The notes below the pieces were generated by a model. It was not told the DNA's origin. It searched no databases and saw only the letters and a program-made list of their open reading frames with translations. Positions 9,326 through 17,772 of a DNA stretch of 64,000 nucleotides are shown here, piece after piece (positions within the stretch are counted from its first letter, which is position 1; every line of letters begins with the position of its first letter). Origin of the DNA: Thermocrinis ruber (GTDB lineage: Bacteria; Aquificota; Aquificia; Aquificales; Aquificaceae); contig NZ_CP007028.1 of the NCBI RefSeq assembly GCF_000512735.1, forward strand, positions 62,001-126,000. Direction: 5' to 3'. A program made the position numbers and the translations under genes.

Positions 9326-10419
9326 GATTTATTAAGCTTATTCTCTTAATTTTTCTGATAGTCCTCTTTTTGGTTTTTGTGGTTCAGAACACCTTGATAG
9401 TGGAAATTTCTTTCTTTAATTACAAAGGATATGCTCCTCTATTCGTGTTGGTGCTTTTGAGTATTTTTCTTGGTTTTCTTTTTGCCTTTTTATACTTTAT
9501 GCCAAGGGAGTGGTCCCTTAGGAGAATTGTGGAAAACCTCAAAGAGGGTGTTGAGAGGCTAAACAGAGGATTCTTTTTAAAAGCAGAACAGAGTTTTCAA
9601 GGAAATCCCTTCACGGAAACCTTTGCTTGCTACGGTGCCTACGAAAGGGAAGATATCAACAAACTTCTGAATTTTTCCAGTCCCCTTTGTGCGTTAATGC
9701 TTCTAAAACTACATCACATAGAAGAGGCTCAGGAGAAGTTTGAAAGGATTATAGAGCGGGAGCCTGATAACCTCTTAGCGTTGAAAGGACTAAGGGACAT
9801 TAACTTTTTGAAGGGCAACTTAAAAGATGCGGTGGAGCTTCAGGAAAAGGTGTTAAAAAATTGTGAAAAGTGGGACAGGGAAAACCAAAAAAAGATTCTG
9901 GCTGAATTGCTGGCAAGCCTTTATATAACTTCCAAGGATCAAGATTATGCTGAGAAAGCCTTTGACGTTTATAGAACTCCTCTAACTTACTCCGCACATA
10001 TACTTGCCTATGCTGATTCAGGAAAGGAAAGGGACGCGATAAAGCTCTTTGAAAGGAGCTTTGAGGATGGGCTTCATAACCAAATTTTGATGATTTTGCT
10101 AGGAAAAGAAGCTTTACTTACAAAGCTTATGGACATAATAGAAAGGCGAAGGGATCAGATAAACACAGTAGTTTTAGCTTTGGTCTATTTGCGTTTAGGT
10201 CTCTTTTCTAAGGTTAAACCTCTTTTAGAGGTCCTGCCAGACTATTACAGGACTTTGGCTGTATCTTCATCCTCCCATAGGGAAGAGGACAGGATGTGTG
10301 CAAAAATATTGGAAGAGTCTTTAAAAGCTTGGGAATGTGTTTGTGGAACACGTTACAAAGAATACACGCCCATGTGTGCAAATTGTTTAAGGTGGAATAA
10401 AATAGAATTGAAACTATAA
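9322..10419 (+). CDS. LapA-LapB-like fusion: two membrane segments, TPR region, C-terminal metal ribbon
   Basis: A 365-residue membrane protein. Residues 3-22 and about 40-60 are hydrophobic and the linker VVQNTLIVEISFF is typical of the LapA/DUF1049 family. Residues about 100-320 are helical TPR-like repeats. The C-terminus carries Cys339, Cys341, Cys352 and Cys355 in a rubredoxin-like ribbon of LapB type (CVCG...CANCLRW). In E. coli LapA and LapB are separate neighbouring proteins that tune LpxC turnover and LPS synthesis. Here both parts are one polypeptide. The start is TTG with a good Shine-Dalgarno (GGAGG), overlapping the rsfS stop. A role in LPS control is inferred from architecture. 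Confidence 0.75.
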   Translation: MRFIKLILLIFLIVLFLVFVVQNTLIVEISFFNYKGYAPLFVLVLLSIFLGFLFAFLYFMPREWSLRRIVENLKEGVERLNRGFFLKAEQSFQGNPFTETFACYGAYEREDINKLLNFSSPLCALMLLKLHHIEEAQEKFERIIEREPDNLLALKGLRDINFLKGNLKDAVELQEKVLKNCEKWDRENQKKILAELLASLYITSKDQDYAEKAFDVYRTPLTYSAHILAYADSGKERDAIKLFERSFEDGLHNQILMILLGKEALLTKLMDIIERRRDQINTVVLALVYLRLGLFSKVKPLLEVLPDYYRTLAVSSSSHREEDRMCAKILEESLKAWECVCGTRYKEYTPMCANCLRWNKIELKL

Positions 10420-10437
10420 AAAAAGGAGGGATGTGCT

Positions 10438-11226
10438 ATGTTTAGAGCCCTTTGGACTTCAGCCTCTGGGATGACCGCCCAGCAAACAAACCTTGATGTA
10501 ATATCCCACAATATGGCAAACGTTAATACAGTGGGCTTTAAGAAGATGAGGGCTACCTTTCAAGATTTGGTCTATCAAACTATAAGGGAGCCGGGGGCAC
10601 CTACCTCACCAACCACCAGAAATCCCTCTGGCTTCCAAATAGGCTTGGGAGTCTATGTCTCTGATACCTACGGCATATTCACACAGGGAAACATATTTCA
10701 AACGGGAAACCAGTTGGATATAGCTATTCAAGGTGATGGATTCTTCAAGGTGGTCCTTCCAGACGGAACCATTGCATACACTCGCAACGGTCAGTTTCGC
10801 CTTGATGCGGAAGGAAGGATAGTAAACCCAGACGGATATCCCCTTGACCCGGAGATTACCATCCCAGCAGATGCCATCAGCGTAAGTATAAGTGCCGATG
10901 GGACAGTTTCTGTACTCAGGCAGGGTGCCACTGCAGTGGAGGAGGTAGGAAGGATAGAACTTGCCAAGTTTATTAATCCCGCAGGACTGAGAAGGATCGG
11001 GAACAACCTGTTTATCCAAACTGATGCCTCAGGAGAACCAGTTATAGACAACCCGGGCAATCAAGGTCTAGGAACACTCCTTCAGGGATACTTGGAATCC
11101 TCCAATGTAAACATAGTGGAGGAGATGGTAAGCCTTATAATCGCCCAAAGGGCCTTTGAATTTAACACAAAAGGTATAATCGCTGCGGACGAGATGCTTG
11201 GGCAAGCCGCTAACCTAAGGAGGTAA
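10438..11226 (+). CDS. flgG: Flagellar distal-rod protein FlgG
   Basis: Structural protein of the distal rod of the flagellar basal body. The length of 262 residues is usual for FlgG. The N-terminal rod signature ([20 protein letters not shown]) is followed by NVNTVGFKK, the middle motif GDGFFKV...[10 protein letters not shown]...[11 protein letters not shown], and the C-terminal ANVNIV-like [20 protein letters not shown]. An AAAGGAGGG Shine-Dalgarno precedes the ATG. No other flagellar gene is in the window. The stop overlaps the start of the diguanylate cyclase gene. Confidence 0.95.
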   Translation: MFRALWTSASGMTAQQTNLDVISHNMANVNTVGFKKMRATFQDLVYQTIREPGAPTSPTTRNPSGFQIGLGVYVSDTYGIFTQGNIFQTGNQLDIAIQGDGFFKVVLPDGTIAYTRNGQFRLDAEGRIVNPDGYPLDPEITIPADAISVSISADGTVSVLRQGATAVEEVGRIELAKFINPAGLRRIGNNLFIQTDASGEPVIDNPGNQGLGTLLQGYLESSNVNIVEEMVSLIIAQRAFEFNTKGIIAADEMLGQAANLRR

Positions 11227-13072
11227 TGGAAAGAAGGCTAACCATTAGGGTCTGGTTGCTGCTGAGCCTGATCTTTTTGCTGGTTATTTCTATACTTGCA
11301 CTGAGTTATAGGATGTTCGCATTAAGAGAATCAAAAAGCAAAGCCTTGGCCATTGCAGAGTTGGTCAGAGATACCCTGACCTCATACATGGTAATGGGTG
11401 TTATGGACAAGAGAAATGAGTTTTTGGACAGGATCAGAGAGATTCCGACGGTGGAAAGCATAAGGGTAATAAGAGGTGAAAGTGTTATTAAACAGTTTGG
11501 TCCCGGTAGCTTACTGGAAACCCCACAGGATGACTTAGAAAAAAAGTCTTGGCAGAGGGAAAAGTCGTTGAATTCTTGGAGGAAAGTATTGGAAAGGCTA
11601 CCTACAAGGTAGTCATACCCTATAAGGCGGTGCCCACAAAGGGCATCAACTGTCTAAACTGCCATCAAGCAAAGGAGGGAGAGGTTCTTGGTGCTATAAG
11701 TTTAACCATGGATATAACTCCCGTAAGAAATATGTCGTTAATCTTTCTTCTTGCTTTGGGTTTTATCTTTTTCCTTGGAATGATCAGTGCGGGTATCATC
11801 CTAAAAAAATTCTTTCAACCATATGTGAAGCTTATGGAACAAATAAAATATGCAGTACAAAGGGCAAAGAACGGAGACTTCACTTATAGGCTAGCAACCG
11901 AGTTGAAGGACGAAGCTAAAGATTTGACAGACAATATGAACAAAACTTTTGAACATCTTGATAGAATGTTGAGGGAGATAGAGGATAAGGTTAGGGCTAT
12001 GATAGGGTATAGTGTTCTTAAGACGGGGGATATACTGAGCGATACTTCCAAAATGGTGGATGAACTATTGAAAATATACAAATTCAAGAGGGTAGTAGAG
12101 AAAGATAAAACAAAGCAGGATGTGTATAAACGCCTTATAGACATATTCAAAGAGTATATGAGCTTGGATAAGTTTTCCTTCTACGAGGTTGACCCAAAGG
12201 GAAACCGTATCAAACCTGTATGGGTAGAGGGTATGGAAAGCTGGTGCAATGAAGTTATATATGATAACGCGGACGAATGCAGGGCAAAGAGAACAGGTAC
12301 GCCCGTGGATTCAAGGGAATTTATTTGTCTTTGTCCAAACTTCATAGACAACGAAGCATGCATCTCTGGTAGCCTAAGGTATTACTGTATTCCGGTTTAT
12401 GTGGGCGGTAAGGTGGGAAATATCTTTCAGATTGTGTATGAACCAGAGATGGAAGAATTCATAGAGCTCTTGATCCCTTACATTAAAGGCTACTTGGATG
12501 AATCTGCACCCGTCTTAGAAGCAAGGATCTACATGGACCTGTTAAAGGAGCACTCAATAATAGACCCCCTTACTGGTTTATACAACAGGAGGTTTTTGGA
12601 AGAGACCATAAACACTATTACTGCCCAGATAAAAAGAAGGGGCACAACCCTTGGCATACTGGCTATAGACGTAGATTACTTCAAACAGGTCAATGATGTT
12701 TATGGGCACGAGGCGGGGGATAAGGTGCTTGTGGAGGTGGCAAAGACAATAAAGTCTTCAATAAGGGAATCAGATATTGTGGTCAGATACGGAGGGGAGG
12801 AATTCTTAGTTCTGCTTATGGATGTTCAACCGGGATACAGCGTTCATGTGGCTGAAAAGATAAGAAAGGCATTGGAAAGCAAAGTTATAGACATAGGAAC
12901 TGCCCAATTGAAGAAAACAATTTCCATAGGTGTCTCTGAATTTCCAGTGGACAGTGATAAGATCTGGCAGTGTATAAAGTTTGCGGACGTTGCCCTATAT
13001 AGGGCAAAGGAAGAGGGAAGAAATAGGGTGGTTAGGTTCACTGAGGACATGTGGACTAAGGCGGAGTACTAA
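11226..13072 (+). pseudogene. Membrane diguanylate cyclase with periplasmic haem-c motif, frame broken at a poly-A tract
   Basis: Restored, this is a 615-residue GGDEF protein that would make cyclic di-GMP. Segment order: TM1 (about 10-30), a periplasmic domain with a haem-c motif CLNCH at 143-147, TM2 (about 170-192), a HAMP-like linker, a Cys-rich GAF-like domain, then GGDEF (DPLTGLYNRRF) with active site GGEEF at 523-527. The inhibitory RxxD site (RESD) sits five residues earlier. The frame is lost in a run of seven A (11539-11545). Eight A would join frame 11226-11612 to the frame that reaches 13072. It may be a sequencing error, a mutation or a transcriptional slippage site. It is coupled to flgG and its 3' end overlaps rsmE. 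Confidence 0.85.
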
Positions 13073-13760
13073 GGTTCATAATAAGTCCCACACCTAACAG
13101 TGCGGCGGTTTCTGAACGCAGGATGTAAGGATAGAGTTTTATGGGTATGAATCCTCTTTCGCGCAAGAGCTCCGATTCTTGCCTGGTAAACCCTCCCTCC
13201 GGACCCACCACCAAGGATACTGTTTTTACTCCATTCAAGTTCAGGTCCTTTAGACTTTTTTCTCCCCCAAAGTTATCTAACAGAAGGTTCAGGTCCGCAT
13301 CTGCTTTTAATTCCTCAAGCCTTGTGGGAGGTGCAATTTCCAGTGGCTTTGGTCTTTTGCACTGTTTGAAGGCAGAAAGGGCTACCCTCTTCCACCTTTC
13401 CATTCTTTTGTTTATGGCTGTGATATTCTGAAAGCTTCTTTTTGATAGGGTCGGCACCAAGCGGTATGCACCCACTTCACTGACCCTTTCCACTATGAAG
13501 TCCACAGTCTTTAGCTCCACAGGCACGCACTGATAAAGGGTTATAAAGGGTAAGGGTGTAGCAAGTTCAAGCTCTTTTATTACAATGCAAAAGGCACCTT
13601 TTGGGTTAAGTTTTTCAAGAAGACAAAGGTAGAGCTTATCCTCAAAAAAAAGTTCAAGCTCCTGACCTATCTTTATCCTCTTTGCAAATACGTGCTGTAA
13701 CTCCTCTCCCTCTATAATCAGAGTATTGCCAATCTTCTTAGTGGCTATAAATCTGTCCAA
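13056..13760 (-). CDS. rsmE: 16S rRNA (m3U1498) methyltransferase RsmE
   Basis: SPOUT-class enzyme that methylates U1498 of 16S rRNA using SAM. The length is 234 residues. Key motifs are the SAM-binding VVGPEGGFTRQESELL and the C-terminal knot segment LRSETAALLGVG. The start appears to be TTG at 13758-13760 with no Shine-Dalgarno, placed right after the HU terminator. The 3' end overlaps the convergent diguanylate cyclase gene by 17 bases. Confidence 0.93.
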   Translation of the reverse strand: MDRFIATKKIGNTLIIEGEELQHVFAKRIKIGQELELFFEDKLYLCLLEKLNPKGAFCIVIKELELATPLPFITLYQCVPVELKTVDFIVERVSEVGAYRLVPTLSKRSFQNITAINKRMERWKRVALSAFKQCKRPKPLEIAPPTRLEELKADADLNLLLDNFGGEKSLKDLNLNGVKTVSLVVGPEGGFTRQESELLRERGFIPIKLYPYILRSETAALLGVGLIMNLSTPP

Positions 13761-13762
13761 TT

Positions 13763-13795
13763 AAAAAAAGAGAAGGGGAGGATAACCTCCCCAAA
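13763..13795 (-). terminator. Intrinsic terminator after the HU gene
   Basis: On the minus strand a perfect 7-bp stem GGGGAGG/CCTCCCC (13775-13781 with 13786-13792) and a 4-base loop are followed by a run of T (13763-13769). It lies just downstream of the HU stop and just upstream of the rsmE start, so any rsmE expression must come from readthrough. Confidence 0.85.
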
Positions 13796-13802
13796 AGAAA
13801 TT

Positions 13803-14075
13803 TTACTTTACCCCTTCCCTCAGGTCCTTTGCAGGCCTAAAGACAACCACTTTCCTTGCAGGAATGTTGATCACGGCGCCGGTCCTTGGGTTCCTACCCT
13901 TTCTGGCAGCCCTTTTACGCACGGTGAAGATTCCAAAACCTGGAATGGCTACCCTTTCTCCCTTTTTGAGGGCATTTGAAACGGCTGCCACTGCAGCTTT
14001 GAGGGCTGCATCTGCTTGCTTTTTGGTTAAGCCCGCCCCTTTGGCTATTGCAGTAACGAGCTCTGCCTTGGTCAT
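13803..14075 (-). CDS. hup: HU-family DNA-binding protein
   Basis: Histone-like dimeric protein of 90 residues that bends and packs DNA. Features are MTKAELVTAIAKGAGLTKKQ at the N-terminus, the GFGIFTVRKRAARKGRNP signature and the DNA-grasping beta arm (PRTGAVINIPARKVVVF) with the conserved Pro. A strong Shine-Dalgarno (AGGAGGG) precedes the ATG. It has its own promoter and its own intrinsic terminator, so it is a one-gene unit. Confidence 0.96.
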   Translation of the reverse strand: MTKAELVTAIAKGAGLTKKQADAALKAAVAAVSNALKKGERVAIPGFGIFTVRKRAARKGRNPRTGAVINIPARKVVVFRPAKDLREGVK

Positions 14076-14104
14076 GTCTGTCCCTCCTTTTAAGGTTTTG
14101 ATGG

Positions 14105-14139
14105 ATTATAATATACAATATCTTGCAAAAAAATGCAAG
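14105..14139 (-). promoter_or_regulatory. HU promoter with an overlapping 18-bp palindrome
   Basis: On the minus strand TTGCAT (14133-14138), a 17-base spacer and TATATT (14110-14115) form a sigma-70-like promoter for HU. A second box, TATAAT, lies at 14105-14110. The -35 region sits inside a palindrome CTTGCA-AAAAAA-TGCAAG (14122-14139), which also faces the divergent tRNA-Gly gene. It could be an operator, but no regulator is identified. Confidence 0.6.
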
Positions 14140-14163
14140 TGGTATCAAGCTCTAATAGGGTGA

Positions 14164-14235
14164 GCGGGCGTGGCTCAGTGGTAGAGCGTCTGCTTCCCAA
14201 GCAGAAGGTCGCGGGTTCGATTCCCGTCGCCCGCT
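14164..14235 (+). tRNA. tRNA-Gly (anticodon CCC)
   Basis: Cloverleaf of 72 nt. The acceptor is GCGGGCG/CGCCCGC with discriminator T, the anticodon stem is TCTGC/GCAGA with loop TTCCCAA (anticodon CCC), and the T stem is GCGGG/CCCGT (one G-T pair). CCA is not encoded. It lies 20 bases before the radical SAM gene and is probably cotranscribed with it. Confidence 0.96.
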
Positions 14236-14255
14236 CTTGGAATAACTTTTAACCT

Positions 14256-15149
14256 ATGGTTTATCCTTCTTACCTCAATTTAACAGAAGGGCAATGGAAG
14301 GAAAGAATAGAAAGGGCTCTGTCCCTTTTGGAAAGCTGTGAGGTATGTCCCCATAGGTGTGGAGTAAATAGACTTAAGGGGGAGCTTGGCTTTTGCAAAA
14401 CTGGAAAGAACGCCATAGTGGATAGCTACTTTCCTCACAGGGGAGAAGAGAAACCCATAAGGGGCTACAGAGGTTCCGGAACAGTGTTTTTCTCCTACTG
14501 CAACATGAGATGTGTTTACTGTCAGAACTATCAGATCAGCCAGTTGGGAGAAGGAAGGGAGGTAAGCCCTGAGGAGCTTGCAGAAATATTTTTGGAGCTT
14601 CAGGCGATGGGATGCCACAATTTGAACTTGGTGACTCCTTCCCATGTGGTGCCTCAGATACTTTCTGCCCTCTACCTTGCGGTCAAGAAGGGTTTTAGAT
14701 TACCCATAGTCTATAACACCTCTTCCTTTGACAGCTTGGAATCTTTGAGACTATTAGAGGGCATAGTGGATATATACCTGGCGGATTTGAAGTATGCGGA
14801 CAGAGAGATTGCCAGAAGGTATTCAAAGGTTAAAAACTACCCAGAGGTTGCCATGGCTGCCATAAGAGAGATGCACAGGCAGGTGGGAGACCTGATCCTT
14901 GACGAGAGAGGAATAGCTGTCAGAGGGCTTCTCGTAAGGCACCTGGTGCTTCCCAATGGTCTCGCAGGAACCGAAAAGGTAGCGGAGTTTTTAGCTTCTC
15001 TGTCTAAAAACATGGCTGTGAACGTGATGGATCAGTATTATCCCTCTTACATGGCTTGGAAGTATCCAGAACTTAGCAGGAGAATAACCCAAAGGGAATA
15101 CCATCAAGCCCTTTCATTCATGGAGGGCTTTAGGCTCTTTCTGGATTGA
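14256..15149 (+). CDS. Radical SAM protein, PflX (COG1313) type
   Basis: A 297-residue radical SAM protein. The [4Fe-4S]/SAM motif CxxxCxxC is at Cys82, Cys86 and Cys89 (YCNMRCVYCQN). A further set of cysteines precedes it: Cys28, Cys31, Cys35 and Cys47 (CEVCPHRCG...GFC), typical of the PflX/PflA-related group. It resembles glycyl-radical-enzyme activases, but no glycyl radical enzyme is nearby and the substrate is unknown. It follows tRNA-Gly closely. Its last 46 bases overlap the convergent emrB gene. Confidence 0.88.
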   Translation: MVYPSYLNLTEGQWKERIERALSLLESCEVCPHRCGVNRLKGELGFCKTGKNAIVDSYFPHRGEEKPIRGYRGSGTVFFSYCNMRCVYCQNYQISQLGEGREVSPEELAEIFLELQAMGCHNLNLVTPSHVVPQILSALYLAVKKGFRLPIVYNTSSFDSLESLRLLEGIVDIYLADLKYADREIARRYSKVKNYPEVAMAAIREMHRQVGDLILDERGIAVRGLLVRHLVLPNGLAGTEKVAEFLASLSKNMAVNVMDQYYPSYMAWKYPELSRRITQREYHQALSFMEGFRLFLD

Positions 15150-16654
15150 TAAAGAAGGTAGAGTATGGGAATAACTCCCAAGAGAGCCCAGTATCCCGCA
15201 TTAAAAAAAGTCCTTTCAAAGCTGTCTGAGAGGGCATAGAGGCTTTGAATGGACTGAAGGTAATACTTTGCCTTTTCCTCTGTTAAGCCTCCCCACTCGG
15301 TTAAGGTTTCCAAAAAGGACCAAGCCCTTTGGTAGTTTTGAATCTCCACCATTCTATCGTAGCTTTCCGCCATAAACTTTTGAAGGTCGTTGGTAGCCAA
15401 GGCAGTGCCAAAGGAACCACCCACAAACCTTATATAGTGCATAAGGCTAACACCCAGAGTGGTTTTAGCGCCCAAATTCTTGAGTGCTAGGTTGGTAATG
15501 GGTGCAAAGAAGAAGCCCATGCCTATACCCAAAGGCACTAAAAGAAAAGCAGCCTTAAGGGCAGGTGTGTAGTAGTTAAAGTCCGAAAGTATAAAGAAAA
15601 CCGAGTATAGGTATAAAGCAGAGGCAATAACCAAGGGTAGAAGGCTGGACTTTTTATCGCTTATGAGCCCTGCTACGGGAGAAAACAAACCTACACTTAG
15701 GGCTAAGGGAAGTATGTGCAGTCCCGCCTGAAAGGTGGTAAGACCCTTAAGCTTTTCAAAGTACAAGGGTAGAAGGTAAAAGACCTGATACATGGAAAAG
15801 CCAAGCACAAAGCAATAGACCCAAAAGGCTACTACAAACTCTTTTATACGAAAGATGGAGTAATCTATCAGTTTGTTTTTTGATAAAAGCTCGGAAAGGG
15901 CGAAGAGAAGAAAGGAGCCTATAGAAAGAAAGGTAAGGTGGCCAATGAGCTCGGAGGAGAACCAACCCAACTGCTGACCCTTTGAGAGAACTATAAGCAG
16001 TGAAACGGTAGCCACCGATAGGAAGAAAAAAGAAACAAAGTTCAACCTAAAGGTATGCTTGGGCTTGTAATCGGGCAGGAAAAACACCGCACCCAAAAAG
16101 TTGAGAATGCCTATGGGAATGTTTATGTAAAAGACCCACCGCCAGTCTATGTGTTCGGCGATCCATCCCCCAAGGGTAGGACCAAGGGCGGGTGCAAAGC
16201 TAACACCCAAGCCATAAATCCCCATCGCCAGCCCCCTCTTTTCTGGTGCGTAAGCAGAAAAGAGCATAGCTTCCGCACTGACAATTATTAGGGACTCTCC
16301 AAAGCCTTGAAACACCCTTGCGGTGATCATCCACTCCAAATTCTGGGCGTTGCCCGCAAAAAAGGAGGAGGTGGTAAACAGAAAGAGCCCGGCGATAAAT
16401 ACCTTCTTTAACCCCACCTTGGTTTCCAACCACTCTACCAGCATTATGGCAGTGGCTGCGGCGGTCATGTATGCGGTGATCACCCACTGCACCCCATAGA
16501 GGTCTGTGGATAATGGTGCCATCATCTTCGGCACTATAATGTCCACGATGGTGGTGTCTAAAATAGCCATAAAGACCCCCACCATCAAAGAAAAGGTTAA
16601 AAATACCCGCTGGGCGGTGCTTAGGCTCTCATGAAGTGGCTTTTCTTCCATCAT
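15104..16654 (-). CDS. emrB: EmrB/QacA-type MFS drug:proton antiporter (DHA2, 14 TM)
   Basis: Inner-membrane exporter of 516 residues with about 14 hydrophobic segments, the size of the DHA2 subfamily. The N-terminal DTTIVDIIVPKM and WVITAYMTA stretches and GPTLGGWIAEHIDWRWVFYINIPIG (motif C region) are diagnostic. With the EmrA adaptor just upstream (ATGA overlap) and a TolC it should form a tripartite pump across both membranes. It is the last gene of the six-gene efflux operon. The substrate is unknown. Confidence 0.93.
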   Translation of the reverse strand: MMEEKPLHESLSTAQRVFLTFSLMVGVFMAILDTTIVDIIVPKMMAPLSTDLYGVQWVITAYMTAAATAIMLVEWLETKVGLKKVFIAGLFLFTTSSFFAGNAQNLEWMITARVFQGFGESLIIVSAEAMLFSAYAPEKRGLAMGIYGLGVSFAPALGPTLGGWIAEHIDWRWVFYINIPIGILNFLGAVFFLPDYKPKHTFRLNFVSFFFLSVATVSLLIVLSKGQQLGWFSSELIGHLTFLSIGSFLLFALSELLSKNKLIDYSIFRIKEFVVAFWVYCFVLGFSMYQVFYLLPLYFEKLKGLTTFQAGLHILPLALSVGLFSPVAGLISDKKSSLLPLVIASALYLYSVFFILSDFNYYTPALKAAFLLVPLGIGMGFFFAPITNLALKNLGAKTTLGVSLMHYIRFVGGSFGTALATNDLQKFMAESYDRMVEIQNYQRAWSFLETLTEWGGLTEEKAKYYLQSIQSLYALSDSFERTFFNAGYWALLGVIPILYLLYQSRKSLKPSMNERA

Positions 16655-17772
16655 TGCCTTTTTATCTCCACCCTTCCGCCCATGCCCACCCGGAGGAGTT
16701 TTTTGTCCTCGTTTTTTAGCTTGATCTTAACGGGAATCCTCTGAACTACCTTGGTAAATTCCCCCGCAGAAACATCCCTTGGAGCCAAGGCAAAGGTGGC
16801 AGCGGAGGCTGGGCTTATTTCCTCCACCTCTCCCTCAAGGACCAAGCCCGGGTAGGCATCAAGCCTAACGTAAGCCTTGCTCCCCTTTTGCACACCCTTT
16901 AGTTTTGTTTCTTCTAAAAGCACCTCCACATAAAGGCTGTCCAAGTTCATAACGCTAAAGGCGGGCTGACCGGGTCTTACCAAATCCCCCACGCTTATGA
17001 ACCTCTTGGCTACTACCCCATCAAAGGGTGCCATAAGCTTTGTGTATTCAAGGTTTCTCTTGGCTAACTCTCTCTGCCTTTCTAAGGCGGAAAGCTCCCC
17101 ATCCAAAACCTCCAACTGTTTTTGAAGCTCCTGAACCCTTCCTAGGGATGCCCTTGCAGTGCTCACGCCCACCATAGCCCTCCTTTTGGCAGTTTGAACC
17201 TCCTCTATGGACTTTTCTAAGGCTTTTTTCCTCTCAAGCATCACTCTGTAGTTGGTGTCTATCTCTTCGTACTTTCTTTGAGGAATGAGCCCTTTATCCA
17301 AAAGCTCCTTGAACCTCTCCCTGTCCCTTTTCAAAAGCTCCAACTGGGCTTCAACCTCCCTTTTTTGACTCAGAAGGGTCTCTTCCCTTTTTGCAAGCTC
17401 TTCAAAGGCTAAGTAGGAGCTTTCCACACCCAAGCTCAGCTCCTTTGAGACCCTGCTTATCTCAAGTTGCAAGGCAGACCTTTTTGCCCTGAGGGACCTT
17501 ATCTTTTCCTCCAAGGCTTCCACCTGAAGCTTGTAATCCTCCGGTTCAATTTCCGCCAGCACTTCACCCGCCTTCACAAAGTCTCCCAGATCCTTGTATA
17601 TCTTTACAACCTTGCCAGAGACCTGAAAGGAAAGGGTTGCCATCTGGTCTGCCTTTACAAAGACCGCATCGCTAACTGCATATTCCATTCTGTGCTTGAC
17701 CCACCGCACCGCATAGACAACAAAAAGAAGACTTATAAGCACCAAAAGGACTACGCCCAAAGTCTTTCTCAT
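16651..17772 (-). CDS. emrA: EmrA/HlyD-type membrane-fusion (adaptor) protein
   Basis: Periplasmic adaptor of 373 residues. It has one N-terminal TM anchor (about 5-25), a split lipoyl domain (VVKIYKDLGDFVKAGEVLAEIEP and YTKLMAPFDGVVAKRFISVGD), a long coiled-coil hairpin between them (about 80-235), and a beta-barrel C-terminus. It links the EmrB exporter to TolC. It overlaps emrB and tolC by 4 bases each, a sign of translational coupling in fixed ratios. Confidence 0.92.
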   Translation of the reverse strand: MRKTLGVVLLVLISLLFVVYAVRWVKHRMEYAVSDAVFVKADQMATLSFQVSGKVVKIYKDLGDFVKAGEVLAEIEPEDYKLQVEALEEKIRSLRAKRSALQLEISRVSKELSLGVESSYLAFEELAKREETLLSQKREVEAQLELLKRDRERFKELLDKGLIPQRKYEEIDTNYRVMLERKKALEKSIEEVQTAKRRAMVGVSTARASLGRVQELQKQLEVLDGELSALERQRELAKRNLEYTKLMAPFDGVVAKRFISVGDLVRPGQPAFSVMNLDSLYVEVLLEETKLKGVQKGSKAYVRLDAYPGLVLEGEVEEISPASAATFALAPRDVSAGEFTKVVQRIPVKIKLKNEDKKLLRVGMGGRVEIKRQ

